A stretch of 10,811 nt of DNA from Anaerolineales bacterium. GTDB lineage: Bacteria; Chloroflexota; Anaerolineae; Anaerolineales; Anaerolineaceae. The stretch spans positions 1 through 10,811 of the forward strand of contig JAGVAB010000009.1 of assembly GCA_020060485.1 (NCBI GenBank). Direction: 5' to 3'. Positions 6,757 to 10,811 of this stretch are shown one piece after another; within the stretch, counting starts at the first letter, position 1; the number at the start of each line of letters is the position of its first letter. A program made the translations under genes and the position numbers. A model generated the notes under the pieces. It worked only from the letters and a program-made list of their open reading frames with translations, ran no database searches and was not told where the DNA came from.

Positions 6757-6904
6757 GCCACAGTTTTTTTGTAGGGACAGGTCACTGACCTGTCCGCAGT
6801 ACCGCGATCCCTGGGGCTGGAATTTGAATGGATGGGGAATGTTTGCATTGACAGGGCGGACAGGTTCGCTTCGCTGAAACTGTCCCTACGTTTGTAGCTG
6901 TGGC
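6757..6904. repeat. Palindromic repeat element, copy 2
   Basis: The core 6771-6889 is the same length (119 bp) as copy 1 and matches it at 115 of 119 positions, in direct orientation, 155 bp away. The core ends GTAGGGACAG and CTGTCCCTAC are exact inverted repeats. The left end holds a perfect palindrome with 10-bp arms, GGACAGGTCA/TGACCTGTCC. Its flanks carry a different inverted pair, GCCACAG (6757-6763) and CTGTGGC (6898-6904), instead of the GCAGC pair around copy 1. Each copy thus has its own outer stem. Confidence 0.85.
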
Positions 6905-6922
6905 AATCCCCAAAACAGAAAG

Positions 6923-6998
6923 GGAGATTGCTTCAACGCGGCAAACGCTCTGGAAGCTACCCCAAAGGATGGCTTTTTTGCCCCGTTTCGCAAAGACA
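6923..6998. repeat. Short dispersed repeat with GGAGATTGC...TCGCAANGACA ends
   Basis: The element begins with GGAGATTGC (6923-6931) and ends with TCGCAAAGACA (6988-6998). The same two ends, 42 bp apart overall, bound the right part of the structured element at 5321-5362 (GGAGATTGC and TCGCAACGACA), while the middles differ. I recall similar 'GAGATTGC...CGCAATGACA' intergenic repeats in several bacterial groups. Calling it a family is inference from two copies. Confidence 0.5.
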
Positions 6999-7042
6999 CA
7001 TAATATCCAGTTGGCCGGCCGCTTTTCAACAGCTTGTCCGCT

Positions 7043-8533
7043 TCAGGAGGCTGCCTGCGCCACGTGGTTTTCCATCACCTTGCGGAAATGATACCCGTAC
7101 ACCGAAAAGGTGATCGCCAATGGCAGCTTGTGCGGAAAACGGCGCAGGGTCCACCACATCAGATTCCAGTAATGGCGGCGTTCCTCGCCAATGATCCCCA
7201 GTCGAACAATGGAACTGAACAAAGCTCTGATATCTGCCCACTGCACAAAAGAACGATCCCGGGTGCCATTATATTCGCACAGGAAGACCTTGACCCGTTG
7301 ATAAAATGGATGGGGAGAATAGATCTGCTTGAGAATGGTCCAATAACCTTCCGTCAGGGTTTTGATGTCCATTTGCGGCACGATATTGGTGCGGCCATCC
7401 ACGTTATCTCCGCTCATTTCGCCAGTCAGGCGGCCCTCGGCATCCATGCGCCGGTAGAGCTCGGTGCCAAAGGGGGCTTGCAGCAAACCAACCATGGCGG
7501 TTACAATGCCGCTGTTCTGGATGAACTCGATCTGGCGCTGGAAAATGGAGGGTGTGTCGCTGTCGAAGCCGACAATAAAGCCGCCCATCACCTGCAAGCC
7601 GGTGCGCTGCAAATGTTTGACACTTTCCAGCAAATTGCGATTGCGGTTTTGGGTTTTGTGGCATTCTTGCAAGCTGGTCTCGTCCGGGGTTTCAATGCCC
7701 ACAAACACCGACTTGAATCCGGCGGCCACCATCAATTCCATCAATTCCTGGTCGTCTGCCAGATTGATCGAGGCTTCGGTGATGAAGGGGCAGCCAGACT
7801 TGTCCTTGCGCCATTCGATCAAGGCCGGCAGGATGCTGGTCTTGAGCAGCTTGCGGTTGCCGATGAAGTTATCGTCCACAAAGAAAATGCTGCGCCGCCA
7901 GCCAAGGTTGTAGATATGATCCAGTTCAGCGATGATCTGTTCGGTGGATTTGGTGCGCACCTTGTGCCCCAACAGGGCGGTAACATTGCAGAAATCACAA
8001 TTGAACGGGCAGCCGCGTGAAAACTGGATGGCCATGGCGTCATACGGTTTGAAGTCGATCAGTTCCCACATTGGTACGGGGGTCTGGCTCATATCGGCAA
8101 ATTCGCTGGTGCAGTATACGCGCTGCAAGGTGTCTGCCTGCAAGTCGGCCAGAAATGGCGGCAGGGTCAATTCTGCCTCGTTGAGCACAAAATGATCCAC
8201 CGTTTCATATTCTTCGTATTCCCCGGTAAAGAGCGGACCGCCAGCTACAACCGGTACGCCGGCTGCGTTGCAGCGGGCAATCGTCTTTTGCGCTGATTTG
8301 CGCTGCACGGCCATCGCCGAGAGAAAGACCATGTCGGCCCAATCCAGGTCTTGCTGTTTCAGTTCCTGCACATTCATGTCCACCAGACGTTTGTTCCAGG
8401 CCTCCGGCAGCATGGCTGCCACGGTCGCCAGCCCCAATGGCGGGGACGAAGCCTTCTTGCCCAGAAATTCCAGAGCATAATGGAAACTCCAGAATGTATC
8501 CTGAAAGCGGGGATAGACCAGCAGGATGTTCAT
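7043..8533 (-). CDS. B12-binding-domain radical SAM protein, DUF4070 type
   Basis: A 496-residue cytoplasmic radical S-adenosylmethionine enzyme. The N-terminal part (about 1-140) is a cobalamin-binding-type Rossmann domain, beginning MNILLVYP and containing DMVFLSAMAVQ and VPVVAGGPLFTGEYEEY. The radical SAM core (about 165-390) carries the 4Fe-4S cluster motif SRGCPFNCDFC with Cys175, Cys179 and Cys182, then FFVDDNFIGN, ITEASINLAD, VFVGIETPDE and GGFIVGFDSD. The C-terminal region (about 390-496) matches my memory of the DUF4070 extension. Relatives include methylases such as the hopanoid C-2 methylase, but no hopanoid or other pathway gene is nearby, so the substrate (a lipid or natural product methylation) is unknown. 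The frame stays open to 8710, but ATG 8533 is chosen from the AGAGG ribosome site 8 nt upstream and the family N-terminus. It is followed by a long repeat-filled gap, so it is probably monocistronic. Confidence 0.92.
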   Translation of the reverse strand: MNILLVYPRFQDTFWSFHYALEFLGKKASSPPLGLATVAAMLPEAWNKRLVDMNVQELKQQDLDWADMVFLSAMAVQRKSAQKTIARCNAAGVPVVAGGPLFTGEYEEYETVDHFVLNEAELTLPPFLADLQADTLQRVYCTSEFADMSQTPVPMWELIDFKPYDAMAIQFSRGCPFNCDFCNVTALLGHKVRTKSTEQIIAELDHIYNLGWRRSIFFVDDNFIGNRKLLKTSILPALIEWRKDKSGCPFITEASINLADDQELMELMVAAGFKSVFVGIETPDETSLQECHKTQNRNRNLLESVKHLQRTGLQVMGGFIVGFDSDTPSIFQRQIEFIQNSGIVTAMVGLLQAPFGTELYRRMDAEGRLTGEMSGDNVDGRTNIVPQMDIKTLTEGYWTILKQIYSPHPFYQRVKVFLCEYNGTRDRSFVQWADIRALFSSIVRLGIIGEERRHYWNLMWWTLRRFPHKLPLAITFSVYGYHFRKVMENHVAQAAS

Positions 8534-8770
8534 TGTTTTAACCTCTTGATTTTGACATTGGTTTTGCCGGAGCGGCATGAAGCTGAACACGGCTTTTTGT
8601 CGTGACGAGTATCTGTCATCTTCATCGTAAATCCCAGACAGATATTTGTCATCTATCCCTGGTAACAGGATTTTTCCTATTGGCAGGCATGACTGGCACA
8701 GCCGGGTCACAGAATGAACGGTCCCCCACCAAACACCCCTTCTCCTGGGAAATTCCAGAGACCCAAATCA

Positions 8771-8803
8771 AACCGGTCACTTCGACAAGCTAAGTGACCG
8801 GTT
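8771..8803. terminator. Perfect 12-bp hairpin containing TTCGACAAGCT
   Basis: AACCGGTCACTT (8771-8782) and its exact complement (8792-8803) enclose the 9-nt loop CGACAAGCT. The ACTTCGACAAGCT...AGT signature resembles a dispersed extragenic palindrome seen in many bacterial genomes. It is the second of two hairpins downstream of plsC, so it may serve as a back-up transcription end; no T-run follows. Confidence 0.55.
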
Positions 8804-8813
8804 CTCTCAACCA

Positions 8814-8844
8814 AAGCGGCTGCCACAGGGAATGGCAGCCGCTT
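8814..8844. terminator. Perfect 12-bp hairpin downstream of plsC
   Basis: AAGCGGCTGCCA (8814-8825) pairs exactly with TGGCAGCCGCTT (8833-8844) around a 7-nt loop, 25 bp after the plsC stop codon. On the minus strand the stem is followed by TTGGTTGAG, only mildly T-rich. This is the most likely end of the degV-plsC transcript. Confidence 0.65.
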
Positions 8845-8869
8845 GAGAAAAATGTCTGTAAGAGCAGGA

Positions 8870-9544
8870 TTAAAATCCGTTTGTGCTCTGGTTGGATAGG
8901 AAAATGATGCGCTGCATAATGGTTTCTGCCACAGCAGTCACTTGTTCGCGGTCCTCTAGGCTGCCGCTGAACTGCATTGGCAGGCCAACGGTGAGGCGGT
9001 ATGGGCCGCCTATAGCAAACAGGCCAACCGAGTCTTCACCATCAAGATGGGAAGTAATGGCGTGCAGCCGCTTGCGGTTCAGGTCAATGCCAATCGGGAT
9101 GACCGGCACGCCGCTGATCAATGCCAGGCGGGCGGCTCCGGTGCGGGTAGCTTGAAAGCCGCCCTCGAACGGGCTGAGCTCGCCTTCCGGAAAGAGCATG
9201 ATGGTATGCCCGGCTTCCAGGAGTTGCCTGGCAGCCTCAAAAGCCTCGCTGCCCCGCCCGGTGATCACCGGAATATGACCGGCTTTGCGCAGATAAAACC
9301 CAAACAAGGGTGTCTGAAAGATTTGCCCTTTGATCAAAATACGGGAAGGCCGTCTGGCAAGCAGGGCTACAATGAATGGATCAATGGTTGAGGGGTGGTT
9401 GGCGACCAGGATCTTGGGGCCTTTGGGGAGTTTGCCTTCCCAGGTGACCCGCCAGCCCAATACCAGGTTGGCATAGGTCCATACCACTGGCAGCATCAAC
9501 CAGAACAGGACTTCCTGAAAAAAATTCTTTTTGATCTTTTTCAT
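8870..9544 (-). CDS. PlsC-family 1-acyl-glycerol-3-phosphate-type acyltransferase
   Basis: A 224-residue membrane-associated acyltransferase of the PlsC/LPLAT family, expected to acylate lysophosphatidic acid or a similar lysolipid. The N-terminus is basic (MKKIKKNFF), followed by a hydrophobic segment (about 12-30). The catalytic NHX4D motif is NHPSTID (His50, Asp55). The glycerol-phosphate-binding FPEG motif is at 118-121, and the GVPVIPIGI block at 145-153. The length is normal. The frame stays open to a TTG at 9559, but ATG 9544 has GGTGA 8 nt upstream and gives a typical N-terminus. It starts 42 bp after the degV stop with no terminator between, so the two are probably co-transcribed. 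Because bacterial DegV proteins bind fatty acids, the pair points to fatty-acid incorporation into membrane lipid. Which lysolipid it uses is not shown. Confidence 0.92.
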   Translation of the reverse strand: MKKIKKNFFQEVLFWLMLPVVWTYANLVLGWRVTWEGKLPKGPKILVANHPSTIDPFIVALLARRPSRILIKGQIFQTPLFGFYLRKAGHIPVITGRGSEAFEAARQLLEAGHTIMLFPEGELSPFEGGFQATRTGAARLALISGVPVIPIGIDLNRKRLHAITSHLDGEDSVGLFAIGGPYRLTVGLPMQFSGSLEDREQVTAVAETIMQRIIFLSNQSTNGF

Positions 9545-9586
9545 TATTCTTTTCACCAATAAACGAAATACCGGTCAAATAAGTGA

Positions 9587-10450
9587 CTACGGCAGGAAAT
9601 TGAAAATGTCCAGTGGTGCGACCGAAAGGCCGACCAGACTGGGGCCGGTATGTGCGCCCAATACCGGGGCAATGGGCACGGTGGGCTCAAAATGGCAGTT
9701 CACTAAAGCCTGCATGTTTTCGCGTAATTGGTCCACACCCTCCGGGTTTTGTCCATGCAGCAACTGAACGCGCAAATTGGCGCCTTCGCCAAATTTCTCG
9801 GCAACCGTGATGGCGATGCGTTCGATGGCACGCTTCAGGGTGCGTTCTTTGGCCACGTCCACATACTTTCCGGTGGTCTTGTCCACGGTGATGATGGGCT
9901 TGATATTCAATATGGAAGCCAGCAGCCCTTTGAGATGGCTGATGCGCCCGCCATTGATCAAATACTTCAGACTGCCCAGGGTATAAAAAGCATCCGTCTT
10001 GCTGCGGATGACATCCAGATGGGCCAGAATCTTGTCCAGCGGCCAGCCTGCCTGGAGGGCGCGCGCTGCGGCTTCCACCTGCCAGCCAAAGGGGCAGGAA
10101 AGCGTTTTGGAATCAACCAGGGTGATGCGGGCTTCAGGCACCATTTCGGCTCCCAGCCGGGCAGAGTTCATTGTGCCGCTCAAACCGGAGGAAATATGCA
10201 CAGACAGGATGTCGGCATCTTTCTCAGCCAGGCGGCGGTACAGGTCAGCAAAATCAGATGGGGAGGGCTGCGAAGTGGATGGCAGGCCGGTAGCATCCTG
10301 CAGCAGTTGATAGAAGGCTTCCGGGGTCAGGTCTTTGCCCCCCTCATACACTTTGCCATCCAGATTGATCTGCAATGGCACATAGTGCAGTACAAGGCCT
10401 TCTTTCTGTGAAGGCGCCAGGTCCATACCATGATCCGTAACGATTTGCAT
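9587..10450 (-). CDS. DegV-family fatty-acid-binding protein (FakB-like)
   Basis: A 287-residue cytoplasmic DegV protein. Characterised members (FakB) hold a fatty acid while a kinase (FakA) phosphorylates its carboxylate for phospholipid synthesis. Family motifs are present in order: an N-terminal IVTDHGMDL strand-turn, TSQPSP (59-64), HISSGLSGTMNSA (85-97), TLGSLKYLINGGRIS (157-171), ILNIKPII (180-187) and the C-terminal VLGAHTGPSLVGL (263-275). The Asp and Ser of the usual 'TDSxxDL' start are varied here (TDHGMDL). The frame stays open to 10513, but ATG 10450 is chosen because AAGGGA lies about 9 nt upstream and the conserved MxIVTD start is here. plsC follows after 42 bp. No FakA-type kinase is in the window, so it must be elsewhere if the system is used. 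Confidence 0.93.
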   Translation of the reverse strand: MQIVTDHGMDLAPSQKEGLVLHYVPLQINLDGKVYEGGKDLTPEAFYQLLQDATGLPSTSQPSPSDFADLYRRLAEKDADILSVHISSGLSGTMNSARLGAEMVPEARITLVDSKTLSCPFGWQVEAAARALQAGWPLDKILAHLDVIRSKTDAFYTLGSLKYLINGGRISHLKGLLASILNIKPIITVDKTTGKYVDVAKERTLKRAIERIAITVAEKFGEGANLRVQLLHGQNPEGVDQLRENMQALVNCHFEPTVPIAPVLGAHTGPSLVGLSVAPLDIFNFLP

Positions 10451-10739
10451 AGTGCGGTTCCCTTTCCGAAATTTAATTTCAACACAGCCACACAGTCTGG
10501 TTGATTGCACCATATTAATGGATAAACCCGGCTTTGTACTGTGCCGCCAGACATACTCGCATTCCTATTTTCAATGTGACCCGGGTATGACTGGCTGGTT
10601 TATGTGGGCTTTTTGGGGAGAACAAACGTGATTAAACGTCTCTTCCATGACAAATTACGGAGACCCTTGTGTGGTCAGGTCGAGGGCAATTGCATCAAAA
10701 TTCTTTTTTACGATAAATGAATGTTTACCCCACCCCTAA

Positions 10740-10757
10740 CCCCGCCCCAGGGCGGGG
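10740..10757. repeat. GC-rich inverted repeat next to a C-rich tract
   Basis: CCCCGCCC (10740-10747) and GGGCGGGG (10750-10757) are exact reverse complements separated by 2 bp. They are preceded by a C-rich run, CCCCACCCCTAAC (10729-10741, overlapping the left arm). This layout resembles dispersed C-rich extragenic palindromes that I recall from Chloroflexota genomes (inference). It could stiffen the adjacent terminator-like hairpin. Confidence 0.6.
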
Positions 10758-10769
10758 AATGAGAAGAAA

Positions 10770-10806
10770 GCAGCGAGTTTGAGCGCATTGCGCTCAAACT
10801 CGCTGC
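10770..10806. terminator. Long perfect hairpin with 18-bp arms at the right edge
   Basis: GCAGCGAGTTTGAGCGCA (10770-10787) and its exact reverse complement (10789-10806) flank a single T. A run of A follows at 10807-10811, which is T-rich read from the minus side before the stem. Downstream on the minus strand comes CTTTCTTCTC. The likeliest role is a terminator for a minus-strand gene right of the window, insulating degV, but a repeat element is possible. Confidence 0.6.
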
Positions 10807-10811
10807 AAAAA

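Larger units (their letters stand above)
6487..7042. other. Gene-free stretch filled with palindromic repeats
   Basis: This 556-bp interval between the radical SAM gene and the cupin gene has no credible coding sequence. It holds the cupin promoter (6569-6597), two near-identical 119-bp palindromic units (6616-6734 and 6771-6889), and a third short element (6923-6998). The short open frames across it run through the repeats and resemble no protein. No clear intrinsic terminator for the radical SAM gene is visible between 7042 and 7000. Confidence 0.7.
8534..8869. other. Intergenic region upstream of the radical SAM gene
   Basis: The 336 bp between plsC and the radical SAM gene contain two strong hairpins on the plsC side (8771-8803 and 8814-8844). 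Nearer the radical SAM gene lies an imperfect direct repeat (8604-8620 and 8637-8653, 13 of 17 matches, period 33). Each repeat resembles a GAC...GTC half-palindrome, as a regulator site could. I see no convincing promoter hexamers and no cobalamin riboswitch signature. The open frame from 8710 lacks a ribosome site. Confidence 0.5.
10451..10811. other. Gene-free right end of the window
   Basis: These 361 bp upstream of degV contain no credible gene. The degV promoter should lie in the proximal part; an AT-rich TTAATAT at about 10515 on the minus strand is a candidate -10 region but has no clear -35. The distal part holds a GC-rich inverted repeat (10740-10757) and a very long perfect hairpin (10770-10806), probably marking the end of a gene beyond the window. 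Confidence 0.5.

Noticed and set aside
6606..6904. CRISPR array
   Set aside because: There are only two long copies (119 bp) with one 36-bp spacer, strong internal palindromes and no cas genes.
7034..8020. Plus-strand open frame of 328 codons
   Set aside because: It is antisense to the radical SAM gene, whose cysteine motif and family sequence are unmistakable.
7043..8533. Naming the radical SAM gene hpnP (hopanoid C-2 methylase)
   Set aside because: The domain layout fits, but the family is broad and no hopanoid gene is nearby. The symbol was left empty.
8534..8710. N-terminal extension of the radical SAM protein by 59 residues
   Set aside because: The extension has no family similarity, and a ribosome site lies directly before ATG 8533. 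The same reasoning removes the extensions at 2933-3007, 5192-5332, 9545-9559 and 10451-10513.
8534..8770. Cobalamin riboswitch ahead of the B12-dependent enzyme
   Set aside because: I could not find the conserved B12-box or the multi-stem layout, and the region is short once the plsC hairpins are excluded.
10628..10720. Thirty-codon plus-strand open frame starting with GTG after GGGGAG
   Set aside because: It has a plausible ribosome site, but it is very short, has no recognisable sequence, lacks a visible promoter and opposes every other gene in the window.

Overview
The window is about 10.8 kb of a bacterial chromosome with moderate-to-high GC. Every gene I can support lies on the minus strand, so transcription runs from high to low coordinates. 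The mix suggests a Chloroflexota (Anaerolineae-type) bacterium: a lipoprotein joining a Pro/Thr-rich linker, an NBR1-type Ig-like domain and a CAP domain; a B12-binding radical SAM protein of the DUF4070 type; a DegV protein next to a PlsC acyltransferase; and many short structured intergenic repeats. The taxonomy is inference, because no rRNA or marker gene is present.

Layout from the right edge, in the direction of transcription. Positions 10451-10811 are non-coding and hold two strong inverted repeats. degV (9587-10450) and plsC (8870-9544) form a probable two-gene lipid unit, followed by two perfect hairpins. A B12-binding radical SAM enzyme (7043-8533) comes next. A 556-bp gene-free stretch follows, with two near-identical 119-bp elements (4 differences) and one further short repeat. 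Then come a small cupin protein (6052-6486), a TetR-family regulator (5390-5956) and a cytoplasmic GH13 alpha-amylase-family glycosidase (3842-5191). After these are an isoprenylcysteine-methyltransferase-like membrane protein (3063-3614), the CAP lipoprotein (1577-2932), and the first 481 residues of a membrane-anchored PAS-PAS sensor histidine kinase (1-1443) that runs off the left edge.

The clearest regulatory circuit is around the TetR gene. A perfect 14-bp-arm palindrome (5992-6023) fills the spacer and overlaps both hexamers of a near-consensus tetR promoter. The same 14-bp core recurs at 5209-5222, just ahead of the ribosome binding site of the glycosidase. The regulator therefore probably represses itself and the neighbouring glycosidase. 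The CAP gene has an exact-consensus sigma-70-type promoter (TTGACA, 17 bp, TATAAT).

I see no defence system, CRISPR array, transposase, tRNA or rRNA. The genes belong to known families. The less explained material is the intergenic DNA (paired palindromic elements, a duplicated gene end that makes a hairpin over a stop codon, and structured repeats) and the unassigned substrate of the radical SAM enzyme.
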